Assembly: GCA_007115705.1 (NCBI GenBank) | Contig: QXEO01001570.1 | Coordinates: 481,840 to 545,839 of the forward strand | Source of the DNA: Dactylis glomerata | Lineage: Eukaryota > Streptophyta > Magnoliopsida > Poales > Poaceae | Length of the DNA: 64,000 nt | Direction: 5' to 3' | In this document: positions 1 through 9,699 of the stretch, one piece after another | Numbering within the stretch: position 1 is the stretch's first letter | Layout: every line of letters begins with the position of its first letter | Position numbers and translations under genes: made by a program | Notes under the pieces: generated by a model | What the model was told of the DNA's origin: nothing | Database searches by the model: none | What the model saw: the letters and a program-made list of their open reading frames with translations, nothing else

Positions 1-370
1 ACGACGCTCATCGCCAAGCCATCCTCCACCCTCCGTCGACTGCGTCGTCCTCCCCTTCGACGACGTCCACTCCGGCGGACGAAACTACGTCGCCCGAGGA
101 GGCGTAGGAAGGCACCGCCGACGAGCCTGTTCTAGTCTAGTCTAGTTTATGTTTCGATCGCCGAATTGTGGCTGATCCGATCGCCGAACTTTGTGCGATG
201 CTTTTATGTAGCGGTCGGGAAGACGCTATTTTGAAACTATATCCGCGAACGCCGGGGTGACGACTGAAAAAAATCTTCCACCCACGCCCGTTCTACATAT
301 AATTCGGGCGAAAATATCGCCGGATTTCGGCCCGGGGGCCTCAAAGAGATGCTCTAAGAGATAGGCAGGA
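1..370. other. Left-edge unassigned segment, probably TE-derived
   Basis: A frame open from base 3 ends in TAG at 105-107 and is rich in Ser, Thr and Pro. It looks like the tail of an ORF whose body lies left of the window. I do not recognise it. The stretch ends near 345-358 with GAGATGCTCTAAGAG, a word often seen at the ends of grass DNA transposons, so this may be the 3' end of a transposon. That reading is inference; no matching inverted repeat is in the window. Confidence 0.25.
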
Positions 371-644
371 GTTTGATTAGGCTCTACCCAGGACGGGTGC
401 CATCAGTAGTTCGGATCGAGACGGAGTGACGGGGTTTAATCCGGAGGCGGGGCCACTGGTCAGAGGCACGAGTCGTCGGATTACTCTTGCCTCATGTTGA
501 CCGTTTAGTCCGCCGGCCCCACTAGTCACAGAACCAGCGGCCAGTAGATTGGCACGCGCGGCGGCGTACCACAGCAGTCGCCGTCCGGCGTCCACGGAAC
601 CAACCAACACCCCTGCCAAATCTTCAAAACCCACGGCGACCGCC
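371..644 (+). promoter_or_regulatory. Upstream region and probable 5' leader of the CLT-like gene
   Basis: This GC-rich stretch immediately precedes the first ATG of the transporter gene. I see no convincing TATA box, so the start of transcription cannot be placed. The frame of exon 1 is open back to 549 but has no ATG before 645. Only its position supports a promoter role. Confidence 0.3.
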
Positions 645-3600
645 ATGTCAATTTCGCTCCTCATCTCCGCCTCCCTCCCTTCCCAGCCGCCGCCGCCTCC
701 TCTCCGCCGCGCTGTCCAACGGGGCCTGACACCCCTCCGTGCATCCCTTCCGCCCCCCGCGGGCCGCCTGGGCCTCGCCGCCGGCGGTGCCGATGGCGGC
801 CCACGCGGGCGGCTCGTCCAGACGCGGCGCGCGCGGGCGGCCGCGGCGGTTCCGGTTTCAGGGGAAGGAGGCTATGGTGGAGGGGATGCTGTTGGTTCGG
901 GGATCACGGCGGCGGCGGCGGCCACCGTGGTGCTCGCGGTGATGAACCGTGTGCTGTACAAGCTTGCGCTCGTGCCCATGAAGGATTACCCCTTCTTCCT
1001 CGCGCAAGTCCTCACGTTTGGGTAATTTTGTGCAATTGCGCTACAGGCTAAGCTCAATTCTTCAGTGAAATTGACTTTCGTGCTACCACAATCTTATATA
1101 AAAAAGAATGCCTAGCCCTTTCAGAGCTCCATACAGCAGAATGCTGAATGCATGCTGTTTTTTTGCGCATTTTTTTTCTGTAAACGGATTCCTGCAAATT
1201 CGCTGCACATATAGATTTATTAAGTGGTCACTTACTTTCTGACTTTTGCAGGTACGTTGTAGTGTACTTCTCTATTCTCTTCATAAGATACCGTGCTGGT
1301 ATTGTCAGTAAAGAAATGCTAGCACTTCCCAAATCGCGCTTCATGTTAATTGGCTTACTAGAGGCAATGGGTGTTGCTTCAGGCATGGCCGCTGCAGGTG
1401 ATTACTGATACTATTATCCTTACACTACCTTCACAATGCGGCTCTTAACAGCTACTGTGTTTCAAGTATGTTTTTTTTTTCAGAATTCCGATCATAACTA
1501 AAAGAGTTCCATGTTTGCTTATTTGTCTGTGCTCACAGCTATGTTGCCTGGACCATCTATTCCAGTGTTGTCTCAGGTACTATGTTTTGATTTCGCCTGA
1601 GGTCTAAATTCTCCTCAGGTTCACTTCTGAATATCTATTATATTGTGCAAAGTATAACGCTCTCGTGTACTAGTTGTATCCAATACTATATGAACTTGGT
1701 CACATCTAACCCATCTTTGCAATATGAGAAATTTATTCATTTCAATTTGCTTTACCGATCCTCTTGATGTTGATCTTCTGTTACAAAGCTCAGTACCTTC
1801 TAAAGTACCACTTGATAATCTTGCTAGCTGCAGCATATGTGCACGATGATTAGTATTCCTTTTGATGATTTGATGCACGCCAAAATACTACTAACACACT
1901 TGTGGTTGCTTTGCAGTCTTTTTTGGTATGGCAGCTTATTTTATCGGCCATCATTTTGGGAAGGAAATATAGAGCCAATCAAATTCTTGGATGCCTACTT
2001 GTTACCACTGGAGTAATTCTATCAGTAGTAAGGTATGTATTAGATCAGCTAGCTTTGTTTTGAGTTTTGACTACTCATTTATGTATTTTATCATTGTTCT
2101 CATAGTCTGCACTGTATACTTTCCAATATCTGTTATTTTCGGCATCATGGATATTTTTCAGTGGCATTGTGTATTGGACATGCTTGTCTAAAGACCATAC
2201 TTCTGATAAGGTGAAATCATCAGCTACTGACTATTATGGAGGACTTCCGTGCATCAGAATGATTATATTGTAGAACGTGAATGTAATAGGAAAATGTTTA
2301 TGCGACACAGTTTAGTTTCCATCCACTAAATAATTGCAGTCGAACTAAAATTAGTCAGCAAGTTAGTACCATGAACCTAGCCAATTCATACAAATCTAAC
2401 AGGTCTGTTTCTGAATTACAACTTCTCAGTAGCATCCAGGGCATAGGGCCTTTTACATCTCATCTTCTCAGTAGCATCTAGGGCCTAGGGCTAGGGACAT
2501 TTTCTGGCAGTTAGCTAACATGTAGTTTCCAATGGCATGAAGGTAACTCCCTGTTATTTGAAGGTGCTCTAACTAAGTATTAGCACATATGCAGCCATTA
2601 TAAGTCGCATAGTTAATGTGTCATGTACCTGTCTGCAGAGAAGCTTACCGGTTTAGGTTAAGGATCCGAATACTTATTTCTGAGAGGTGCATGCAATGAT
2701 GCCCATCAGTAGTATTGGTATTGTTTTCCCACCAAAAACACCATTGAATTGAAATAGAACTCAAAAGGAAATGTTTGTGGTATGATCACCTATAGATGGG
2801 TTAATTACTGGGTGGTTTGGGGTAGCATAGGGTTCTCAAATGATTGACCTTCCAAATGTACACTTGGTGGTTGAGACAAAATGCAAAAATGATGAATCAA
2901 AAGTTTAGAAAAAAATACGTGGACTGAGGAATGAGCTCACTGATAAGGTAGCATCGTAATATATTCATGACATGGACATGATGTTGCTAATATGGCTAAT
3001 AGGAAATATGTGCATTTTATGTGTTGTTTGGCATTTGAATATTTCTTGGACATGATTTTATTTTATGTATGCAGTGGAGCAAATGGTGGTACATTTCTGT
3101 CTGATGTCAACTTTTTTTGGCCAGCAGTTATGATGGCTTCATCAGCATGTCAAGCTGGTGCGTCTATAATCAAGGTTGGGTGGACTTGCTTCTGTACCTC
3201 TGATGAAACTTTCAGCTATTCCAACTCTAATATTGTTATTACTATGGCAGGAATTTGTTTTCATTGATGGTGCAAAACGCCTTGAGGTCCGTAACAAAAA
3301 TTTACATAATGCGTGTGAATATTCGTTCTACCTGAATTTTATGTTATTCCAACAATTTCGGAGACTGAAAGCATGATTGGCTGGTTCTGTGTGTTTCTAC
3401 GCAGGGAAAGCGGCCTGACATATTTGTGGTCAACTCTTTCGGTTCAGGATTCCAGGTATGCTATAAAGTCATGCTTCATTTTCATTCATGTTTGTAGATT
3501 TAAATTAACATGAACTTACTCAGACTACCTTATTCGGTATTTTATGATGCTACGAATAATTCTCATGGTTCTTGTATGCCTATTCACTCCCCAACCAACA

Positions 3601-4726
3601 GAATTTTCTATATTTTGTTCACTTCAACTCTGCCATGTTGGATTATGCAGGCTCTTTTTGTTTTCCTACTCCTGCCACTTCTCTCTAATTTGAAAGGCAT
3701 TCCATTGGCTGAGCTCCCTGCATATGTAAATCGTGGTGCTGCATGCTTTCTGAATATTGATGGTAATCTGAATGGTGAGTATTGCTCCTCATTGTAGTAT
3801 CTTCGGCCTCACTATTATCTTCGGATGCTATCAAGTATTGCTTCAAATCTGTTGTTGGTTGAAGAGAAACCCTTCGCTAGAATCTTTCAGTAACATGTGT
3901 CTTCTTTTTTCATTTGCTTGGGCAAATTGCTCGGTTATGTATATGGTATATGCGGATACATTTAAAACACTAGCTGGATATTGCAATTCATAACATCTAA
4001 GGCGCCATCTTTGTCACTTGGTGGATTAACCACTGATTAATAAAAGCTATGCGCCATGATGAGAGACCATGCTCTGCCATAGCCACTTTTCTCTAAAGAT
4101 ATCTCAATCGTGTGCTAATTTTTTTTTGGATTTTCAGGTTGCCCTGGTGCCCCTTTGCTACCACTGCTTTTCATAACTATGAACATGGCCTTCAACATTT
4201 CTGTGCTAAATCTGGTGAAGATGTCTACTGCACTCGTTGCTTCGCTAACATCAACTTTAGCAGGTCAGTGAAAACCAAACTCCCTCTGAAAAGTTTGCTA
4301 GCATTACCACAATTTGCGTAAGAAGCACATGTTCTGAAAGTTGAGTAAAAAATGCTGAGACAATGCAGTAGTTCAAGTCCGAGTTTCGTTTGGCTTTCCC
4401 TAAAGGTGTTCAAAAAATTGAGACATGTAGTTTGCCATCAAAATCATTTTGTAGTATGTGCTAGTAACACATAAATCCTAGGCATGTGCACGCAGATATA
4501 CAAGTAGATATGATTCTTGTGTTTGGTCTGTCCTATTCGTTTCTTTCTAATCTCTCCTTTCATTGCAGTACCTCTTTCCATATATGTCCTCTCGCTTCCT
4601 CTGCCATACATGCCTGGAGGGACAAGCTTAAGCACGTCGTTTTTGGTCGGTGTTGGTGTCTTAGTGCTTGGGCTGCTCCTGTACAACCTTCCTCAGAATT
4701 CAGCTGATCAAGTGAAGAATGACTAA
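645..4726 (+). CDS. CLT1: CRT-like transporter, chloroplastic (CLT family), ten exons
   Basis: Exons, all with GT/AG ends and matching phases: 645-1021, 1252-1397, 1539-1576, 1917-2032, 3075-3174, 3251-3286, 3405-3455, 3651-3774, 4138-4263 and 4569-4726. They total 1272 nt, 423 aa plus TAA. The first ~95 residues are rich in Ala, Pro, Arg and Ser, as in a plastid transit peptide. Then come about ten hydrophobic segments, with family-like stretches such as FVFIDGAKRLE, DIFVVNSFGSGFQ and SLPLPYMPGGT. Plant CLT proteins are homologues of the malarial chloroquine-resistance transporter. In Arabidopsis they sit in the plastid envelope and move glutathione or its thiol precursors between plastid and cytosol. 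ATG 645 is the first in the open frame. No lesions are seen, so the gene is probably functional. The family call is firm; the paralogue number is a guess. Confidence 0.88.
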
Positions 4727-5743
4727 TTCTAAACCATAATCTCATACAGGGATGGCAGTGAAGTTTGGTGCACATTGGTGCAGCATTTGAATTTCATTCA
4801 TTGGTTGCCGGCAGCGCAGATTTGTACATAGTTGCTGATGAGTTCGCTGCATGCTCTGCAATCTTTCTACCTGGGGAATCATTCCAGCCAGGCAGGATTA
4901 GTTTAAACTTGTAGCAGACTCTTAAGGCACGGGTTGAAAACTTGTATGGGCATGCGTCGAGGTCTGTGGTACAGACAAAGGAGAGGGATAATGTTGACAG
5001 GACAGGGCTAAGAATGTTGACAGGACGGGGCTAGTTGCTTCATCCCCCTCCTGCCTCTTGTGTGCTTAGTTCTTACACATCTACAACTACTGCATTCAGA
5101 GTCACTGTAGCTACAGAACACTACACCTTTACAGACGGAAAAGACCAAGTTAGGAAAGCGCGCACACACAAAACATCATTTTCCTTGCCTGGAAAACCCA
5201 AAGAGTTCCAGCAAGAAACCTCTTAATACGATCGACCCAGAGCAATACATTTTTGTCGAGCAGTGCTAATCCCTTACAGTTTTTCTGCGACTGGATTGTT
5301 TCAGTTTAGTTTCATTTTTGGCACGTGGAGAGAATGTGTCATCAGCTTGTTTCCCGTCTCTCCCCCTCACGATAGCACTCTGCACTCCTCCCTCAACGGA
5401 AGCCATGTCAATGCGTGATTGATTTGGATCCAATTGCTTGCCGGGGAACTGCAGGCTCGTCACCGGTTGAGGTCCACGCCTATCTGCTCCTTGATCCTAC
5501 GCGTGCTAATTAATTAGGCAATCGGAACTATCAAATTAACTTGTTGATTTGGCTGGCATGTGTTCTCATAATCTCGTCGCCCTCGACATGGATATGACAC
5601 AAGATCTTTCGTTGACTCTTGCCATACATGCATGTAGAGAGATGTAAGTTGTTCACCCTCTACCCTATTTGGTTTTGAAAATTAAAATAACTTTTCAATG
5701 TCCAACTCATAAGACGCTAGCAGTAGGTGGTGTTTCCTTTTTT
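4727..5743. other. 3' flank of the CLT-like gene, no further gene recognised
   Basis: The start of this stretch should hold the 3' UTR of the transporter gene, but no clear polyadenylation signal stands out. Around 5460-5510 the minus strand reads a short C-terminus-like peptide (IKEQIGVDLNR, then stop) behind an AG acceptor. It may be a relic of an exon, but nothing upstream supports a gene. The remainder is AT-rich intergenic DNA. Confidence 0.4.
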
Positions 5744-6408
5744 TAGTTCAGTAGAACTAAAATGATAATGTCATTAAAAATTTAGTTCATTTTTATAAAA
5801 AGAGTAAAGAAGGTAGAGGGTAACCTAATGGCTAATGATGGTCGACTTGCATCTCTATATGCGCCGGGACTAAAAAGAACCGATAACAACATTGGGACAT
5901 TTTCCAAGGGCGAACGATTTTTGGACTAACTAAGAATTGTCACATGGCAACTTATTTTAACTTGTTATGGGGCAGGCGGCTGACAACTCATGTGTTTCGA
6001 GAGACTAAAATCCGAACACTCTCTTTCTACTCCCTCCGATCAGAAATAACTGTCGGAGACTTAGTACAAACTTTGTACTAAGCTAATACACAATTTCTGA
6101 CACTTATTTCCGATCGGAAGGAGTATTATTTTTCAAAAGAAATGCAGAGCCATGAGGCATGACAAACATGTCATGAAGTAAGACTTCATTCATACTTACG
6201 GAACCAACAATCCCGCCACCACCAACGCATGATTATCATTTTTTCCTTAAAAAATGCAATTATGCAGGTTTGCTGGTTTAGCGTCATCATCCACATGAAC
6301 CTGCCAAGCAACCACGTACACAAAGCACGCACGTTCGGAAACACAAAATGAGGTCATTCGCAGTTTCCTTTTCTAGACAACACACATCACGCATATGTAC
6401 TTGTTCAG
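5744..6408 (+). repeat. Copy A of a tandem triplicated non-coding segment
   Basis: This segment recurs as copy B (6425-6479 joined to 34570-35462) and in part as copy C (35768-36107). Shared words include the GTAGAGGGTA region (5814 and 34584), the CAGAGCCATGAGGCATG region (6146 and 34831), CAATCCCGCCACCA (6208, 35231 and 35814) and the AATGAGGTCATTCGCAG region (6348, 35406 and 36049). The right ends share TTTTCTAGA followed by CACACATCACGCATAT. Copy A lacks the Helitron of copy B but carries the MITE at 6030-6123. No coding capacity is seen. Confidence 0.8.
6030..6123. mobile_element. Stowaway-type MITE (Tc1/Mariner), 94 bp
   Basis: Terminal inverted repeats start CTCCCTCCGATC at the left and end GATCGGAAGGAG at the right. 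The element is flanked by TA at 6028-6029 and 6124-6125, the Tc1/Mariner target duplication. CTCCCTCCG ends are diagnostic of grass Stowaway MITEs. The equivalent place in copy B (about 34795-34825) has no element, so the insertion came after the segment was duplicated. Confidence 0.9.
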
Positions 6409-6734
6409 CGGAACTATGAGTAGTCTTAGTTCAGCGGAACTAAAATAATGGTTTCATTGAAAACGTTAGTTCATTTTTATCTCTACTTCTCTACTCCTAT
6501 ATTAAACGAGCGAACTCGATTTTTTCTAGAGACACCCCACGAGATGTACACCGACCAACTAGCACCATCCAGTAATTTTGATGTGAGGAAACTAACCGTC
6601 CTGATTAATCTAATGGCTAAGAAAACTGCACTTAGCAATTATCCTTTCGTCCGCACTCCGCCAATACGTGTTCAGGAAAACGTATTTTAGTAAGTCCCAC
6701 CGTTCCACCCTCAAATTACGCCTGCCCTGCCGCC

Positions 6735-6934
6735 ATGACCTCCACCCCCACACCGCCATGATTTCCGAATCCCGCCGCTGGAGCTGCCCTCCATCTCACG
6801 CGCTTCCCTGCAGGCATCGCGCACACGCCTCACCGGCTAAGCTTCGCCTTGGCGGCACCTTCTGCCCCAGCCGCTGTTGCTACCGCCGCGCATGCGGCCG
6901 CTGTTGCTACCAGTCGCGCCGCACACTCTCCAGG
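6735..6934 (+). pseudogene. Captured gene fragment in the Helitron, first-exon part
   Basis: From ATG 6735 the frame reads eight codons, a TGA at 6759-6761, then 57 open codons rich in Ala, Pro, His and Ser, like a plastid or mitochondrial targeting peptide. G1 splits the exon after 6934, inside a Gly codon. The same frame resumes past the G1 target duplication at 27341 and runs to a GT donor at 27438. I do not recognise the parent gene. The early stop and the retrotransposon make it non-functional. Confidence 0.5.
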
Positions 6935-7269
6935 TGACAAGGGTATAGTTAATAGAGCCCGTTAGTTAAGTACCCCTAAGGCCCGTTTAGCTAGGCCCAA
7001 TTGTAATGATAGTCGAATACGAGTTATTACCGTATGTCGATATTTGTAATCTGTATCGGACCCTACCCGATCCTCGAGACCTGGCCACCTATATATAGGG
7101 GTCAGGAGGGGACGGTGTAGGGCAGATTGAAAGCAAGCCAGGTTGAACACCCAAGTTTACTTTCGATACACACCTATTTCGACTAACTTTACCTTCGAGT
7201 TCATCCGACGCCCTATCTCCCCGATCCTAAGTCCTTCATCTAGGACATTTGTCGAGTTAACCCTCGTCA
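6935..7269 (+). repeat. G1 5' LTR
   Basis: It starts TGACAAGGGTATAG and ends CCCTCGTCA. A TATA box, TATATATA, lies at 7090-7097 and should mark the promoter upstream of R. The copy at 27001-27335 is nearly identical. Confidence 0.93.
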
Positions 7270-7270
7270 A

Positions 7271-7290
7271 TTGGCGCCGACCGTGGGGAC
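7271..7290 (+). other. G1 primer binding site
   Basis: TTGGCGCCGACCGTGGGGAC starts two bases after the 5' LTR. A TGGCGCC start is usual for plant Gypsy primer sites. The same word follows the 5' LTR of G2 (41281) and, reverse-complemented, borders the 5' LTR of G5 (about 54700-54718). The tRNA species was not determined. Confidence 0.75.
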
Positions 7291-7306
7291 CTTGGGCGTT
7301 GGAATC

Positions 7307-8471
7307 ATGAATTCGACGGCTTTTTCGCTTTTAGCCAACAACAGTTCAGAAGTCGACGGAAGTCAGGAGATGGAGTTGACAATTGGAAGTTTGAGCATCC
7401 TCATCGGGCCGTCGGGTTCATCCTGCCTCTCGGATTCGACGAAACCAGATCCGTCGGCAAACGAACCCGACACAGAGGAAACATTGAAGTCATCGGAAGG
7501 CTCTTCCAGTGAGGTAAACTCGCCGGTCAGCTTAGAAAAAGCATCAATCACAGAAGGCGACAAAATTCAGGAAAATTTCGACTCAGAGGAAAAAGTGTAT
7601 CAGCCGCATAGCAACGCAGAGGACCTCGCCGTAGGAAGTAGCGGCGTCTCCAAAGTGCATCAATTATGCGTCATTATCACCAAAGCAGAAGAGGAAAGTA
7701 ACAGCGAAAGAAGTAAAAGGGTCGACAGGCAAGTCGACAAAGTAAAAGAACACAACAAAAGGGAAAAGGAGAAAGTCCACGTCTCGGCTGGCGAATGGAG
7801 AATGATCAAATCGGCTATCAGTAACGGTACAGAGGTACCCGAAGGATCGAGAAGAGAAGTTCTAATGGGATATCAGTATGCATTATACCAACACAGGAAG
7901 AAACTAAGGGAGGAAAGAGAAATGGTGTTTCAAGACAATGACAGTATATCAAGGGAGGAATACTGGGAAGATTATAGTGAAGATTCAGAATATAGCAGAG
8001 AGAGGCGCGGAGACCCAAAACACAATAGGGGGGCGACAGCACGCGGCAGAGAAGAAGGGTACTTAAGGAGCCCCACCCCGCAGCTAGAAGAGGAGGAAGG
8101 TGACTTGATACAAAAAACACCAGAGGCAGCATTAGCAGCAGCACAAGCGTATTTGCTAGCTACAAGACCAGAACATGGAGACCCGCGAGAAGATATGCAC
8201 CGAGCCGCGATACGAAGCCTCGGAATAGTAGAAGATAAGATCAGGGAGCAAGGTCCAGAGACGAAGTCGACAAGCTACAAGGGAAATCGAAAGGAGAAGT
8301 CCAGATACAATTGCGCAGATAACGAGTATAGCGAGTCATCAGAAGAGAAAAAGCATCAGAAAAGGAAGGAGGACGCAAGAAGTATAATAGCGCAAGCTCG
8401 AGTAAATAAATCACGACATGCTTGGAGGGAAGAGAATTATGAGGACGACAACAAAGATATGGGTGCGTTAT
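7307..8471 (+). pseudogene. gag: G1 gag, N-terminal part, interrupted by C1
   Basis: The open frame starts at ATG 7307 and runs 388 codons until C1 inserts after 8471. This part is acidic and of low complexity, rich in Glu, Ser and Asp, with an Ala-rich helix-like stretch (around 8125-8160). It is the variable N-terminal extension of the Tat-family Gag. The reading frame resumes in register at 19950 after the GTTAT target duplication, so C1 landed in an intact gag. The frame is open back to the primer site, but 7307 is its first ATG and is conserved in G2 (41317) and G5 (54682). Confidence 0.75.
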
Positions 8472-9650
8472 TGAAAGTGCAAACTTTGTTTCCCTCAGAT
8501 TTTGTGTGTTAGATAACAACATTAGTGATACTAATTGTGTGCTAAGATTTGCAGGATTATTATTTGAAGAATTGCCAGGCCGGATTATCCGGCCAGGGGT
8601 GGCCGGATAATCCGCCCCCTCTGGGGTGGCCGAAAAACGGCTAAGGACTTATCGCGGCGTCACCCAGATAGGGGGGCCGAATATTCCGGCCAGGGGCCGG
8701 ATAATCCGGCCAGCCGGATAATCCGCCCCAGCTTTGGCCGGATAATCCGCCCTCCCCCGAGGGTGGCTGAAATTCTGCTAATTAAGGACCTGGCGCGGCG
8801 TCACCCAGATAGGGGGGGGGGCGGATAATCCGGCCAGGGGCCGGATTATCCGGCCAGCCGGATAATCCGGCCCAACTTTGGCCGGATTATCCGCCCCTCC
8901 AACTCAGCAACGGCTACATTTTGGGAGGGGCTATATATACCCCTCTCCTTCTTCTACCTCAAGCTGCTCGAGCTGTGAAGAAAGAGACCCCATTTTGGAG
9001 CCACCAAATTCGCAAGATCTCCTCCCTCAACCCACCAAAGTCATTGATCTTTGGAGAATCGAAGGAGAAGGCCTTGATCTACATCCTCACCGAAGCGATT
9101 TGATTTCCCCTCTCATTTGCTTGAGGGCCCTTTGGTCTTGGGTTCCCTTGTGTCCCTTGACCTTGTTTGTGTGATTGAAATCTTGATACTTGTTGATTGA
9201 GATCTTTGTGGTGCTTGGGAGCCTCCAATTCAGTTGTGGAGTGGTGCCCCAAGTTTTGTAAAGGCCGGTTCCGCCTTGAGGAATCCCTTAGTGGAAAGTG
9301 AGCTAGGCCTTTGTGGCGGAAGCTTGCACCGGAGAATAGGGTGAGCCTTTGTGGCGTTGGTTAGGCCTTTGTGGCAACCACACCCCTCCAACGTAGACGT
9401 ACTTCCCCTAAAAAGGAAGGAACTACGGGAATTACATCCGTGTCTCCGTGTGCTCCACTCTCGGTTACCTCTATCCTTTATTGCCTTTACTACTTGTATC
9501 TTGCTTAGCTTATTTGTTGTCATATAGGTAAATTCACCATAGTTGCATATCTAGAGAATTTACCTTTGTGTCAAGCCTAAATTGAAAAAGAATTAAAATT
9601 TGAGTAGCACCTATTCACCCCCCCCTCTAGGTGCCCCTACGATCCGTTCA
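8472..9650 (+). repeat. C1 5' LTR
   Basis: It starts TGAAAGTGCAAAC and ends GATCCGTTCA. The upstream part (8577-8900) holds about ten copies of a palindromic word close to GGCCGGATTATCCGGCC. A TATA box, TATATATA, follows at 8932-8939. The later part contains repeated CCTTTGTGGC words. It is 8 bp longer than the 3' LTR through small indels. Confidence 0.93.
8577..8900. repeat. Array of palindromic GGCCGGATWATCCGGCC words in the C1 U3
   Basis: About ten intact or partial copies lie just upstream of the TATA box, for example at 8579, 8610, 8696, 8718, 8739, 8820, 8840 and 8879. Single copies also occur at 16082-16162 and 16527-16563 in the ORF3 leader and intron. The 3' LTR repeats the array at 18880-19190. 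The palindromes suggest binding sites for a dimeric factor or hairpins; this is inference. Confidence 0.85.
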
Positions 9651-9666
9651 ATTGGTATCAGAGCCT
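9651..9666 (+). other. C1 primer binding site (initiator Met tRNA type)
   Basis: ATTGGTATCAGAGCCT follows the 5' LTR directly. TGGTATCAGAGC is complementary to the 3' end of plant initiator Met tRNA, the usual Copia primer. Confidence 0.9.
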
Positions 9667-9699
9667 CGGCTCTTTATTCGGGCTTAACCGCCTAAGAGT

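Noticed and set aside
549..644. Extending the CLT protein upstream to 549
   Set aside because: The frame is open, but the first codon there is TTG. The first ATG is 645 and gives a plausible transit peptide.
377..664. A 95-aa minus-strand ORF overlapping the CLT start
   Set aside because: It is a by-product of GC-rich sequence overlapping the real gene's leader, with no known similarity.
5266..5463. A 65-aa minus-strand ORF downstream of CLT
   Set aside because: No recognisable domain, no supporting splice structure and no conserved words. It may be a relic but cannot be supported as a gene.
7271..7306. Reading gag of G1 from the primer site
   Set aside because: The frame is open there, but its first codon would be TTG within the primer binding site. 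The first ATG is 7307, which is conserved in G2 and G5.
7818..8144. Hydrophobic minus-strand ORF opposite G1 gag
   Set aside because: It is the complement of the acidic, Glu/Arg-rich gag frame. Such shadows are open by composition and have no counterpart kept in G2 or G5.
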